64,000 nt of DNA from Mangrovibacter phragmitis (GTDB lineage: Bacteria > Pseudomonadota > Gammaproteobacteria > Enterobacterales > Enterobacteriaceae): the NCBI RefSeq assembly GCF_001655675.1, contig NZ_LYRP01000047.1, forward strand, positions 1-64,000, written 5' to 3'. The notes beneath the pieces were generated by a model. The model ran no database searches. It was given only the letters and a program-made list of their open reading frames with translations, and had not been told where the DNA came from. Below are positions 26,561-35,491 of the stretch, piece after piece; positions within the stretch are counted from its first letter, which is position 1, and each line of letters begins with the position of its first letter. The translations under genes and the position numbers were made by a program.

Positions 26561-26912
26561 GCTTTCCCCACCCAACGCAGCGAATCTGCCTCGAGCTTAC
26601 ATTAGTAAGTGACCGGTGTGAGCGAGGCAGCCAACACACCTGTAGTGCGAAGAATGACGCACCAGGCGCTAAATTATTCGTGCTACAGGAAGGCGGCAAC
26701 GCAGCGAGTCACCGGGAGCTTACATTAGTAAGTGACCGGTGTGAGCGAGACAGCCAACAGACCTGTTAGTGCAAAAAACGCCCCGCCAGGCGCTAAATTA
26801 TTCGTGCTACAGGAAGGCGGCAACGCAGCGAGTCACCGGGAGCTTACATTAGTAAGTGACCGGTGTGAGCGAGGCAGCCAACACACCTGTAGTGCGAAGA
26901 ATGACGCGCCTG
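26561..26912. repeat. Tandem array of three ERIC elements
   Basis: Three copies lie head to tail. The third copies the second with a period of 124 bases (AAATTATTCGTGCTACAGG begins at 26671 and again at 26795). Each carries GAGCTTACATTAGTAAGTGACC and GTGAGCGAG-CAGCCAAC, read here as GAGCTTACAT plus AGTAAGTGACCGGTGTGAGC, the ERIC core. The first copy has a degenerate left end. The array fills the space between the chemoreceptor gene and the next gene. Confidence 0.85.
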
Positions 26913-27030
26913 AACACATTTGTTTACCCTTAGCCTTAGCCTGAAACCCTAACTTTGCACTCTGCTGACTGTGGCTGGTACGCAGAATGCCGTATTATGT
27001 GGGGGCGATAATGTGTGTGAGCCTGGGGTT

Positions 27031-27780
27031 ATGTCTTTTCATCTTAAATGTTTGGTCGCTTTGGTGCTTACGGTTTCGGCTGGTGCGCAGGCCGATATTA
27101 CTGAGGCGAGAATTACTGCTGATTGCGCTAAAGTGAGTCATTATGCGGCTGATGGTAAGGCGGCGTGGGCGGCAAATAAGTTTGCTGCTGCGCGTGCTGC
27201 GTTTGAAGAACAGGTAAGCTGGAGCGAGCAGTGCGACCTGCCTGATGACCAGATTGCTGCGGCTTATAATGCGGTAGCACGCACTTATATACAGCAGGCA
27301 GATTACCACCGGGCGAAGGCGTGGCTGATGCTTGCCCCTGGTTACCCTGAATCTGTGCAAAACCTGGCTTTAATTAAAGACAAACTGGCCGCTGAACCTT
27401 TTCCTGACTCACCGGATGGAGTGTGGTGGAAATACGCCGGGCGGGGTATCTGGCAAAGCATCAAAGTATCGGGAGCCAGGAATAACAAAATAAAAGTGGA
27501 TTTTGAAGGGTATGCTTTTGGGCTGATGGGCCTGTATAACGGGCCAAATATGGGGCATTTCGTGCGTACTGTTGCCCTGTCGGGCGACCACGCGACGGTG
27601 AAATTACGCGATGATGACGATGACATCACCGATAATGACACCGACAGTGATTACAGCATTCACTGCAATATTCATCTGCAGTTCACGCCAGACCAGTTAA
27701 CGGTCACCACCGACAGGCCGCGACAGTGTGGTTTTGGTCACAATGTTACGGCCAATGGTACATGGATTCGGGTACAGTAA
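27031..27780 (+). CDS. Exported protein with TPR-like N-terminal region, unknown function
   Basis: The 249-residue precursor has a signal peptide (MSFHLKCLVALVLTVSAGAQA-D). A helical region at about residues 30-120 (WAANKFAAARAAFEEQVSW, then AYNAVARTYIQQADYHRAKAW) has the spacing of tetratricopeptide-like helices. A beta-rich part follows, with the acidic run DDDDDITDNDTDSD at about residues 191-204 that could bind Ca. Frame-consistent starts reach 26971, but only the ATG at 27031 puts the signal peptide first. I do not recognise a named family. Confidence 0.75.
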   Translation: MSFHLKCLVALVLTVSAGAQADITEARITADCAKVSHYAADGKAAWAANKFAAARAAFEEQVSWSEQCDLPDDQIAAAYNAVARTYIQQADYHRAKAWLMLAPGYPESVQNLALIKDKLAAEPFPDSPDGVWWKYAGRGIWQSIKVSGARNNKIKVDFEGYAFGLMGLYNGPNMGHFVRTVALSGDHATVKLRDDDDDITDNDTDSDYSIHCNIHLQFTPDQLTVTTDRPRQCGFGHNVTANGTWIRVQ

Positions 27781-27788
27781 CAGGCGAA

Positions 27789-28388
27789 TTACACAAGGTG
27801 TTTAGCCAGAAACTCACCTGCTTTATCAACACCTTGTTGCGTTATCGTGTGGCCTGCTGTGGCATCCCAGGCAACCTGTGCCTGAATACCCAGCGCCTTT
27901 AGTTTTTCCTGTGCCTGCTGGCTTTCCTGCCAGGGAATGACCGGGTCACGCTGCCCATGTACCAGCAATGTGGGCACACTGCCCACGGGTTTTCCCTGAA
28001 ACGTTGCCAGCCTGCCAGAAAACGCCACCACCGCGGCCAGCGGCCAGCGGCCCGATACCAGCGCGTCCAGTGCCATAATCGAACCCTGAGAAAAACCCAC
28101 AAATGCCAATTTGTCCTGTGAAGGGTCTACCCCCTGTTGCTGGCAAACAGCCTGAATAGTGCGGTCGAATTCCGGGCGAGCCTCAACAATTCGTTGTGGG
28201 CGATTCGCTTCTGTAATGCCATTAAGACTGAACCACTGCCAGCCACCACCCTGCCCAAAGGCCTGCGGGGCATTTGGAGCGCTGAAGTGGGTGTCGGGTA
28301 AACGTTCTTGCCATAACGGCCCGAGCACAGCCAAATCCGCACCACTACTGCCCACGCCGTGCAGAAAAATCACCAGTTTCTTCGTCAT
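27789..28388 (-). CDS. Alpha/beta-hydrolase esterase, YpfH-like
   Basis: The 199-residue protein has HGVGSSGADL near the N-terminus (oxyanion strand) and the nucleophile elbow GFSQGS at about residues 98-103. Asp in HGQRDPVIPW and His in AGHTITQQG complete the triad. This is the phospholipase/carboxylesterase (YpfH, Est) class of small cytoplasmic esterases. The ATG at 28388 follows AAGGAG by 7 bases. Upstream it overlaps no gene, but yqjG ends 11 bases before, so the two are probably co-transcribed. Confidence 0.87.
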   Translation of the reverse strand: MTKKLVIFLHGVGSSGADLAVLGPLWQERLPDTHFSAPNAPQAFGQGGGWQWFSLNGITEANRPQRIVEARPEFDRTIQAVCQQQGVDPSQDKLAFVGFSQGSIMALDALVSGRWPLAAVVAFSGRLATFQGKPVGSVPTLLVHGQRDPVIPWQESQQAQEKLKALGIQAQVAWDATAGHTITQQGVDKAGEFLAKHLV

Positions 28389-28398
28389 GTCCGGCTCC

Positions 28399-29358
28399 TT
28401 ACAACCCATAAGCGCTCATATCTGGCCCTGTCGGAACAATTCCCGGTGGATTCAGCGCCTTAATGGAATAATAACCATGTTTGATATGGGCAATGTTCAC
28501 CGTATCGCGCACCCCCGGAATATCAAGTACCCGCTGCATATACGGGTTGAGGAATGCATATTCACGCACCGGTTTCAGATTGCATTTAAACAACCCGTAG
28601 TAAGCCACATCAAAACGAATCAGCGTAACGAACAGGCGAATATCCGCCTCTGTCAGTTGTGTACCACACAAGAATGGTCGCCCATCGCTCAGGCGTGACT
28701 CCAACTGTTCCAGCATAGTGAAAACATCATTAAATGCGTCTTCATAGCTTTCTTGCGTCGTCGCGAAACCGGCACGATAAACACCATTATTCAGCCGTGG
28801 GTAGATAACCGCATTCAGCTTGTCTATCTCTTCACGCAATGGTTGCGGATATAAATCCCATGCATTACTGGCCAGGTCACCAAAGCCGCTGTCCAGCATG
28901 CGCAGGATATCGGCGGATTCATTATTCACAATGGTACCGGAAAGCTTATCCCACAGAACGGGGACCGTTGCCCGCCCTGTAAAATGCGGGTCAGCCCGGG
29001 TATAGAGCTCATGTAACCACTCAGCCCCATTCAGTTCATCAAGGTTCGCACCAGGAAAGTGCCCAAAGTGCCAGCCCTGGTCAAATAGCTGTGGTTCCAC
29101 CACACTGACTGAAATAACGGACTCCAGCCCTTTCAGTTTACGCGCCATCAGCACCCGGGATGCCCAGGGACAAATATACGCAACATATAAGTGGTAGCGC
29201 CCGGCCTCAGCCTTAAATCCCCCGTCTCCGGTTACGCCAGGCGTACCGTCCGGCGTAACCCAGTGGCGGAAACTGGAGGTTTGCCGGACAAAACCGCCTT
29301 TCTCATCGGTTGCCTGAACCGGATGCCACTCGGTGGTCCATTTGCCATCTACCAGCAT
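28399..29358 (-). CDS. yqjG: Glutathionyl-hydroquinone reductase YqjG
   Basis: The 319-residue protein is of the Xi-class glutathione transferases. It has an N-terminal thioredoxin-fold with the catalytic YICPWASR (Cys at about residue 61) and a helical C-terminal domain. It reduces glutathionyl-hydroquinones to hydroquinones plus glutathione disulfide. Length fits E. coli YqjG (328). It follows the DoxX gene yqjF, as in E. coli, 27 bases away. Confidence 0.92.
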   Translation of the reverse strand: MLVDGKWTTEWHPVQATDEKGGFVRQTSSFRHWVTPDGTPGVTGDGGFKAEAGRYHLYVAYICPWASRVLMARKLKGLESVISVSVVEPQLFDQGWHFGHFPGANLDELNGAEWLHELYTRADPHFTGRATVPVLWDKLSGTIVNNESADILRMLDSGFGDLASNAWDLYPQPLREEIDKLNAVIYPRLNNGVYRAGFATTQESYEDAFNDVFTMLEQLESRLSDGRPFLCGTQLTEADIRLFVTLIRFDVAYYGLFKCNLKPVREYAFLNPYMQRVLDIPGVRDTVNIAHIKHGYYSIKALNPPGIVPTGPDMSAYGL

Positions 29359-29385
29359 GGTTACCTCCTGATTACAGTAAAAGGT

Positions 29386-29796
29386 TTATTTACGGCCAAA
29401 TGGTGTCGGTTTCAGTGCCAGTGCACCATCGCCAGTCAGAGCCAGCACAATCAGGCCAATTATCCAGAACCCGGGGAATTCCCAGCCACCGTTAGGGTTG
29501 GTAAAGAAGAACCCGGCCGGGCCATGCACGGTAAAAATCGCGCCAAGTAACACCGGAATCAGTGCAACGGCGGCAATACGGGGCCAGATACCCAAAATTA
29601 ATGCCATCGCGCCAACCAACTCCCAGGCCATAGTGATATAAGCCAGCCCACCCGGTAAGCCCAGTGAAATAAAGAACTTCGCGGTACCAGCCGGAGTAAA
29701 TACAAAGGCTTTTAAACCAAAGTGAGCTAAAAACAGAATACCCAGTGCGATACGCATTACCAAAGCAGCCCAGGGCGCAGTACGGTTATCAATCAT
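29386..29796 (-). CDS. yqjF: DoxX-family inner-membrane protein YqjF
   Basis: The 136-residue protein has four predicted membrane spans and the DoxX pattern (RIALGILFLAHFGLK early, then PGGLAYITMAWELVGAMALILG, read here as AWELVGAMALILG). It is paired with yqjG as in E. coli. DoxX proteins are linked to redox and quinone chemistry, but no exact role is known for YqjF. Confidence 0.88.
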   Translation of the reverse strand: MIDNRTAPWAALVMRIALGILFLAHFGLKAFVFTPAGTAKFFISLGLPGGLAYITMAWELVGAMALILGIWPRIAAVALIPVLLGAIFTVHGPAGFFFTNPNGGWEFPGFWIIGLIVLALTGDGALALKPTPFGRK

Positions 29797-29905
29797 GGTC
29801 TTTTCCTTTATCAGCAGAACATATATTGTCGATAAGGCAAGACTACGTTATTTCTGATTAAATGATTATCCGGGCAAAGTGAGATTATTTATTTCCGTTT
29901 CTGCA

Positions 29906-30805
29906 CTAATCAAACCAGGACTGCGCAGCGAAAGCAGTGACCAGATAATCAATAAACGTCCGGGATTTATGGGCAAGATGGCGCGATGGTGGATAAATGG
30001 CATACAAACCCAGTGGCGGTGTATCCCACTGAGCGAGCAGCTTTACAACTTCTCCGCGGTGGATAGCATCACCGGCGACAAAAGTAGGTAACCTGGCGAT
30101 ACCTAAACCCGCCACCACTGCACTCAGGCAGGCTTCGGCATTTGAAAAACGTAACCGTCCTTTTACGGGAAAAGGAATGAGCTGACCACCTTCATGAAAA
30201 TGCCAGTGATTTGGGTCGCGAAAGTTCGAGTCAACAATACAATCGAAATCTGCCAGTGACCGCCAGTGTTCAGGTGTACCGGCGCTGGCAAGATAAGTGG
30301 GTGATGCAACCGTCGTGATATGTATATCGCACAGTTTGCGGGCTATCAGACTGCTGTCTTCCAGGTTACCGATACGCAACGCCATATCAAACCCTTCTTC
30401 AACAATATTCACCCTCCGGTCTGAAAAACTGACATCCAGTTCAATATTGGGATATTCACGGGCAAAATTTACCATCACAGGCGTCAGTTGGCGCGTGCCA
30501 AAAGTAACCGGTGCAGAAATCCTCAACTTACCGGAAGGGTCACGGGCCGTATGGCGTACATCTGCATCCAGTGCTTCAAAGGCATCAATCAGCACTTTCA
30601 CGCGCTCGTAATAAGCCAGCCCCACATCCGTGGGTGCCAGAGAGCGTGTGGAACGCTTAAATAACTGGATCCCCAGTTCTTTCTCCAGCCGTGAAATCAA
30701 CCGGGATGCCTGACCATGGCTGGTATTCAGGCGTTGCGCTGCCCGGGCAAAACTACCAAGCTCCAGCACCATTACAAACATACGATCACAGTCCAGACGA
30801 TCCAT
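29906..30805 (-). CDS. LysR-family transcriptional regulator
   Basis: The 299-residue protein has an N-terminal winged helix-turn-helix (ELGSFARAAQRLNTSHGQAS) and a LysR effector domain. It belongs to the CrgA/PecT/YafC-like subgroup with the AYYERVKVLIDAFEALD linker. It lies upstream of yqjF on the same strand, with 109 bases between them, so it may regulate the yqjF-yqjG-esterase group. The target and signal are unknown. Confidence 0.9.
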   Translation of the reverse strand: MDRLDCDRMFVMVLELGSFARAAQRLNTSHGQASRLISRLEKELGIQLFKRSTRSLAPTDVGLAYYERVKVLIDAFEALDADVRHTARDPSGKLRISAPVTFGTRQLTPVMVNFAREYPNIELDVSFSDRRVNIVEEGFDMALRIGNLEDSSLIARKLCDIHITTVASPTYLASAGTPEHWRSLADFDCIVDSNFRDPNHWHFHEGGQLIPFPVKGRLRFSNAEACLSAVVAGLGIARLPTFVAGDAIHRGEVVKLLAQWDTPPLGLYAIYPPSRHLAHKSRTFIDYLVTAFAAQSWFD

Positions 30806-30988
30806 CTTATTCTCTCATGCAGTTTTATTACTTACTGGCTATGAAACCATAGCAGGACACATAAATTATGTTACCTGTCTGGTTCGAATGGTTGATATCT
30901 TAGTAATATGTATTTCGAGTAAATTATGTTCTGTTTGAGATTTGTCTCAAGACACAGAATTAAACTGCGCATCTGAGATAGCTGACTT

Positions 30989-31969
30989 ATGTCGGAAGAA
31001 ACATTAAAGCAACAAATACAAAATCTCAAAAAACATAATGCCAGATTAAAGCGTATTGCCCACGATGCCAGAGATAAATTAAGTGCGGCGCTGGATGGCA
31101 CAGGGTTATGTTTATGGCAACTGGATATTCCCTCCGGAAAACTGGTTATTTTTAACCGCCGTTGGGGAGCCATGCTGGGGTTTCAGCCAAAAGAGCTAAA
31201 TGCACATTTTGAGGTCTGGCGCGATCACCTGCACCCGGATGACCGTGATTTTGTGCTGGCTGCCTTTTATAACCATATTGAAGGCAAAACTCCGTTCTAT
31301 GAAGCATTACACCGCATGAAAGCCAAAAATGGATCTGTTACCTGGGTGCTGGACAGAGGCAGAGTCACACAGTGGGATGACGAAGGGCGGCCATTGAAAG
31401 TGACGGGCACACATATTGATATGACAAAAGAAAAACAGTATGAACAACAACTTGCCCGTCTTGCAAACCACGATCCGCTCACCGGGCTGGCAAACCGCCA
31501 CGCACTGACCAACCACTATAAGAAGCTACAGAAACAGTCAGTCTTTTCCATCGCATTTATCGACCTGGATAATTTCAAAACCGTCAACGATACTCTGGGG
31601 CACCGCAGTGGTGATAATCTGCTGGTACAACTCGCCCGGCGCATTAGCGAGATATGCCCATCAGATTGTGTTGCCGGTCGGCTGGGTGGAGATGAGTTTT
31701 TGCTGATTCTTCCCTGGAGCGTAAGCCAGCCTGAAACGCTGCATCTTGCCAGGCAAATTCTGGATGTCTCAATGGTGCCATTTGAGCTGGATAACGGCGA
31801 GGCCACCATTGGCGCTTCAGTTGGTTTGGTTGATGTTGGCAGTCATGAATCATTTGCCGATGCGGTTTTACGTGCAGACGAAGCTATGTACTCCATTAAG
31901 CACAATGGTAAATCAGGTATTGCTGTTGGCAGCCCACCACCGTCACCGGCACCCAACCGCCGCCGGTAA
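30989..31969 (+). CDS. PAS-GGDEF diguanylate cyclase
   Basis: The 326-residue cytoplasmic protein has a short coiled coil (residues 1-35), a PAS_3 domain with its PAC tail (about 36-150) and a GGDEF domain (about 155-315). The active loop RLGGDEF is intact, so it should make cyclic-di-GMP. An RxxD product-inhibition site is not obvious just before the loop. No membrane span is present, so the signal is sensed in the cytoplasm. The gene ends 27 bases inside the convergent binding-protein-like gene. Confidence 0.92.
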   Translation: MSEETLKQQIQNLKKHNARLKRIAHDARDKLSAALDGTGLCLWQLDIPSGKLVIFNRRWGAMLGFQPKELNAHFEVWRDHLHPDDRDFVLAAFYNHIEGKTPFYEALHRMKAKNGSVTWVLDRGRVTQWDDEGRPLKVTGTHIDMTKEKQYEQQLARLANHDPLTGLANRHALTNHYKKLQKQSVFSIAFIDLDNFKTVNDTLGHRSGDNLLVQLARRISEICPSDCVAGRLGGDEFLLILPWSVSQPETLHLARQILDVSMVPFELDNGEATIGASVGLVDVGSHESFADAVLRADEAMYSIKHNGKSGIAVGSPPPSPAPNRRR

Positions 31970-32698
31970 GTTCGCGAAAATTTCATCGCCACCCGGCCCA
32001 AACCCCGCGGCAATCAGAATTTTTTGTGCCAAAGGCGAGCCCAGAAACACAGCCAAACATTCCGCCTGCATATCCAGTAGCGCCAGCGTATATTGCGCCT
32101 GTACACCCATATCTTCAGGAATATCCAGAACTGTCAGCCCGGTGACACGACGCAGTCTGGCGGCATAGCTGGCATAACCGATAAACATATCAACGCGCCC
32201 CTGGTTTATCAGCCAGCCTGCAGCTGTTTCTCCTGGAGGAACAGACAGTGTTTCACTCCCGCCAACCAGGCATTGCGCACGTTGTTGAATAGCCATTCCC
32301 TGACCGGGATAACGCCATTCGATCTGGCGGAATAGTTGCCAGGTGTAGTCACCGGAAGGATCGCTGACCGGGGTGGATGTCCCCAGGCGCAGTTCAGGCC
32401 GGGAGAGCACGGAAAGCCAGGTGTCACCAGGTATCAGGCAGTCTGTTTTTACTGTCAGGCATAAACGGTTGGTGGCAAAGGGCATCACCTGGTGCGCTCT
32501 GCCAGCCATAAACAGTGAGAGCGGGTGATCAAGGTTTGCTGATGCAAATAAGTCACAAGATTCACCTTGTTCAATGCGCATTCGCAGAAGGCCTGCCGGG
32601 CCAAACCCAGTATCCACACGCTCACCACTCAGCTCATAAAATGCAGCCATTAACGGCTGCCAGACAGCCCGTAAACTCCCGGCAACAAGTGCTTTCAT
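31943..32698 (-). CDS. ModA-like substrate-binding protein without a signal peptide
   Basis: The 251-residue protein resembles the molybdate-binding family. It has a GSL-type first loop (VAGSLRAVWQPL), a FGPAGLLRMRIEQGESCDLFASAN stretch (motif DLFASAN at about residues 50-56) and STPVSDPSGDYTW at about 110-122. It begins directly with the first beta-strand (MKALVAGS), so no export signal is visible. An in-frame TTG at 32770 would add a weakly hydrophobic leader but overlaps the previous gene by 71 bases. The start lies one base after the stop of the second binding protein. No permease or ATPase gene is nearby. Oxyanion binding is inference. Confidence 0.75.
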   Translation of the reverse strand: MKALVAGSLRAVWQPLMAAFYELSGERVDTGFGPAGLLRMRIEQGESCDLFASANLDHPLSLFMAGRAHQVMPFATNRLCLTVKTDCLIPGDTWLSVLSRPELRLGTSTPVSDPSGDYTWQLFRQIEWRYPGQGMAIQQRAQCLVGGSETLSVPPGETAAGWLINQGRVDMFIGYASYAARLRRVTGLTVLDIPEDMGVQAQYTLALLDMQAECLAVFLGSPLAQKILIAAGFGPGGDEIFANLPAAVGCR

Positions 32699-32699
32699 G

Positions 32700-33761
32700 T
32701 TAGTGTTCACCCTGGTAATGAGTACCATAAAACCGCAGATACCAACGATTAACCTCTTTGTTGATATCAATATCGCTAAAGCGTTGCGGGTAAAGCTTTT
32801 TCGCCATCCATAACTCGCCCAGCCCTACAGCTTCCGGCATCGGGTACCCCCAGGCTTTGGCATACTCCGGCATTAAGTAAACCCGGTGGTGCTTCACAGC
32901 ATCAATCACCTGCCACTGAGGTGAGTGAGTGATGTCAGACACCACCTGTGGGTAACGCGCCTGGACAAAGATAACCTGAGGATCCCAGTTAATCACCTGC
33001 TCCATGGAAACCTGCTTATAGCCTTTTACTGTACTGGCAGCGACATTCACAGCACCAGCGCGGGACATCATCAGCCCGGTGTATTTTCCTGAGCCATAAG
33101 TGGTTAAATCCGGGTTTGCCATATAAGCCCGTACTTTTTCGCTTGCCGGGATGTCTTTCAGCCGGGAAGCCACTTCTTTGCGGTATGCAAATGCCGCCTC
33201 ATTCAGTGCGCGGGCATCCGCCTGGTGATTAACTATCTCGCCAATCAGGGTAATGCCTTCACGCAACCCCTGGTCATACGCCTGTTCATCATTGGCAAGG
33301 GTTGGGTTCAACCTGGAGGCGTCTGTAGGTGTCGCGTCATGACGCAGCGAAATAGCAACTACCGGAATCCCCAGTTGTGTAATGCTGTCTATCATTGCTG
33401 CTGGAGCGTAATTCGTCACAAACACCACTTGCGGGTGAAGCGCTACCAGTTTTTCGGTATCCACATGTGTGAGATCACCAAGCCCCGGTGTGTTTGCCAA
33501 AAAGGGGGCCAGGCGCAAATAATTTTCACCTAATTGCTGTTTCCAGTTTGCCAACACACCAACAATTTTGTTCCCGGCATGCATTTGTACCAGCAAATTC
33601 AGTGTTTGGTGTTGCAGCACCACAACCCGGTCCACCTGGTCAGGAATTGTCACCTGCCTGCCTAACTGATCCGTTACTGTGCGCGAAGCCTGTGCAGTAA
33701 ATGTCAGGCAGCAAAAAAACAAGGCTGCCATCCAGCCTGTAATAGTGGCGTGTTTCATCAT
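32700..33761 (-). CDS. Periplasmic binding protein of the BtuF/FhuD/MolA class
   Basis: The 353-residue precursor has a signal peptide (to QAS at about residue 25). The helical-backbone (class III) binding fold follows, as in siderophore, cobalamin and molybdate (MolA of Haemophilus) receptors. The domain pattern is seen in RTVTDQLGRQVTIPDQVDRVVVL (motif TVTDQLGRQVTIP) and WDPQVIFVQARYP. It is the first gene behind a near-perfect ModE-type operator, which favours molybdate or tungstate, perhaps as a complex, over iron or B12. Transport partners are not in the window. Confidence 0.8.
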   Translation of the reverse strand: MMKHATITGWMAALFFCCLTFTAQASRTVTDQLGRQVTIPDQVDRVVVLQHQTLNLLVQMHAGNKIVGVLANWKQQLGENYLRLAPFLANTPGLGDLTHVDTEKLVALHPQVVFVTNYAPAAMIDSITQLGIPVVAISLRHDATPTDASRLNPTLANDEQAYDQGLREGITLIGEIVNHQADARALNEAAFAYRKEVASRLKDIPASEKVRAYMANPDLTTYGSGKYTGLMMSRAGAVNVAASTVKGYKQVSMEQVINWDPQVIFVQARYPQVVSDITHSPQWQVIDAVKHHRVYLMPEYAKAWGYPMPEAVGLGELWMAKKLYPQRFSDIDINKEVNRWYLRFYGTHYQGEH

Positions 33762-33770
33762 GTCCCCTCA

Positions 33771-33800
33771 ATTCGTTATGTAAAAAATTATATAACGAAT
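33771..33800. promoter_or_regulatory. ModE-type operator before the binding-protein pair
   Basis: Arms ATTCGTTATGTA (33771-33782) and TATATAACGAAT (33789-33800) form a 12-bp inverted repeat with one mismatch around a 6-base spacer. The inner part CGTTATRTA-N6-TATATAACG matches the ModE consensus of E. coli. It ends 10 bases before the start codon of the minus-strand gene, where a repressor would block transcription. Confidence 0.8.
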
Positions 33801-33833
33801 GAATTACCGATGAACAGACAAACTATACGGCTT

Positions 33834-34715
33834 TTAACACTCCGGGCCGGAAGTTGCCTGTTTGAACAAGGCGGTTAATGTCTGTACGACTTGATCCGGC
33901 GGTGTGAGATCCTTTTTCACGATCAAATGCAAAGGGGTGGCGCGTTTTACACCATGAGGCAATGGCAATATTTTCAGGATACCGGCAGCAAGGTGCCCGG
34001 CGATGCGCTCTTGTGGCAGCCAGCCATAACCTACCTGGTACAATACAGCTTCGATGGCTGCTTCAAAGGTGGAAAATGTCCAAAATTCAGTTGCTGAAAT
34101 CTGGTGTGTATCCTGAGCGCCGTCGAGTTCTGCGATGCGTACCTGAGGGTAACGTGACAACGCGTCCTCCCCGGGGAAAGGAGTGACCTGGTGTAATGGG
34201 TGGTCGCGGTGAGCAACCGCGACAAAATCAATATTCATCAGCCACTCACCACGACCGGTTATATCCTGGCGGCGGGAAAGGATCATGACATCAGCATCTG
34301 TGTTGATATCCACATGGTTTTCCAGCACTTCGGTGAGGTTAACCTGGGTATAAGGATGGCGTTGCTGGAACTGGCGTAATACTGAAAACAGCAGTGCGCG
34401 GGGAAAAATGCTGTCTACCACCAGGTCTAACCGGCTCCTGATACCACTACGCATTGACTGAGCGCGCGCCTCCACATAATCAAAAGCACTCAGCAGCGGC
34501 CTCACCTGAGTTAACAGTACCTGCCCGGCAGGCGTCAGCTCTGCCCGGCGCCCCACCTGACGCAATAACTCCACCCCGAGGCGGCTTTGCAGTAACCCCA
34601 AATTATAACTGACTGAAGACTGACTACGGCTGGTTGCTTCCGCGGCTTTCGCAAAACTGCCCAGCCGTACCACCTGGTCCAGCAACCCCCACTGTTCAAG
34701 TGTTGTTTTGTGCAT
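33834..34715 (-). CDS. LysR-family regulator next to padC
   Basis: The 293-residue protein has a LysR helix-turn-helix (LGSFAKAAEATSRSQSSVSYN, core AKAAEATSRSQSSVS) and an effector domain. It is divergent from padC, with 98 bases between them, the standard arrangement for the regulator of phenolic acid decarboxylase in enterobacteria. Its likely signal is p-coumarate, ferulate or caffeate. That inference rests on position. Confidence 0.88.
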   Translation of the reverse strand: MHKTTLEQWGLLDQVVRLGSFAKAAEATSRSQSSVSYNLGLLQSRLGVELLRQVGRRAELTPAGQVLLTQVRPLLSAFDYVEARAQSMRSGIRSRLDLVVDSIFPRALLFSVLRQFQQRHPYTQVNLTEVLENHVDINTDADVMILSRRQDITGRGEWLMNIDFVAVAHRDHPLHQVTPFPGEDALSRYPQVRIAELDGAQDTHQISATEFWTFSTFEAAIEAVLYQVGYGWLPQERIAGHLAAGILKILPLPHGVKRATPLHLIVKKDLTPPDQVVQTLTALFKQATSGPEC

Positions 34716-34813
34716 AACCCATCCAATTTTTAACTCAATTTAATGCAAAATTAGCGTTATTCATTCAAAAAATGAAGATGTAAGCTGTATTCATTCCACA
34801 GAGGAGAGACAAA

Positions 34814-35320
34814 ATGAGCACCTTTGATAAACACGATTTGCAAGGTCTGGTAGGAAAACACCTGGTTTATACTTACGATAATGGCTGGAATTACGAAATT
34901 TACGTTAAAAATGATCGCACTATGGATTACCGTATTCACAGTGGGATCGTCGGTAACCGCTGGGTGAAAGATCAACGTGTCTTTATCGCCCGTGTGGGGG
35001 AAAGCATTTATAAGATCTCATGGACCGAACCAACTGGTACCGATGTCAGCCTGATTGTTAACCTGGCGGATCGTCTGTTCCATGGCACCATCTTCTTCCC
35101 GCGCTGGATAATCAATAACCCGGAAAAAACTATTTGTTTCCAGAATGACCATATCCCGGAAATGGAAGCTTACCGCGCTGCAGGCCCGGCTTATCCTACC
35201 GAAGTCATTGATGAATTCGCGACCATTACCTTTATCCGTGACTGTGGTGAAAATAATGAAAGCGTCATCGCCTGTGCAGCCAGCGAACTGCCGAAAGATT
35301 TCCCCAATAACCTGAAATAA
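34814..35320 (+). CDS. padC: Phenolic acid decarboxylase PadC
   Basis: The 168-residue protein matches the family along its length. It has LVGKHLVYTYDNGWNYEIYV at the N-terminus (motif YTYDNGWNYE), RWVKDQ and FFPRWI, carrying the Tyr, Arg and Glu residues of the lipocalin-like pocket. It removes CO2 from ferulic, p-coumaric and caffeic acids to give vinyl phenols, which detoxifies plant hydroxycinnamates. GAGGAGAG precedes the ATG. Its own terminator follows. Confidence 0.95.
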   Translation: MSTFDKHDLQGLVGKHLVYTYDNGWNYEIYVKNDRTMDYRIHSGIVGNRWVKDQRVFIARVGESIYKISWTEPTGTDVSLIVNLADRLFHGTIFFPRWIINNPEKTICFQNDHIPEMEAYRAAGPAYPTEVIDEFATITFIRDCGENNESVIACAASELPKDFPNNLK

Positions 35321-35380
35321 GGTTAATAGCGCAGTTCAGTGATTAACAGGGTATGCCACATACCTGCATAGCGTAAAAGA

Positions 35381-35403
35381 GGGAACAACGTTTCCTTCTT
35401 TTT
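35381..35403 (+). terminator. Terminator after padC
   Basis: GGGAAC-AAC-GTTTCC (one G-T pair) is followed by TTCTTTTT. A second inverted repeat (AAACCGGTAA at 35419-35429 with its partner at 35454-35463) lies between padC and the convergent Mop gene. Confidence 0.6.
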
Positions 35404-35491
35404 GTATATGAATTAGAAAAAACCGGTAACCACGTCATCAAAAGCAGACATGCTTACCGGTTTCAGCCAGGCGGTGGGCACAAACAGGCGG

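Noticed and set aside
26561-26912. Tandem repeats as a possible CRISPR array
   Set aside because: The 124-base units match the ERIC core and repeat without unique spacers.
32699-32770. Upstream TTG start giving the ModA-like protein a hydrophobic leader
   Set aside because: It overlaps the end of the preceding gene by 71 bases, uses a rare start codon, and the leader has an internal arginine and no clear cleavage site.
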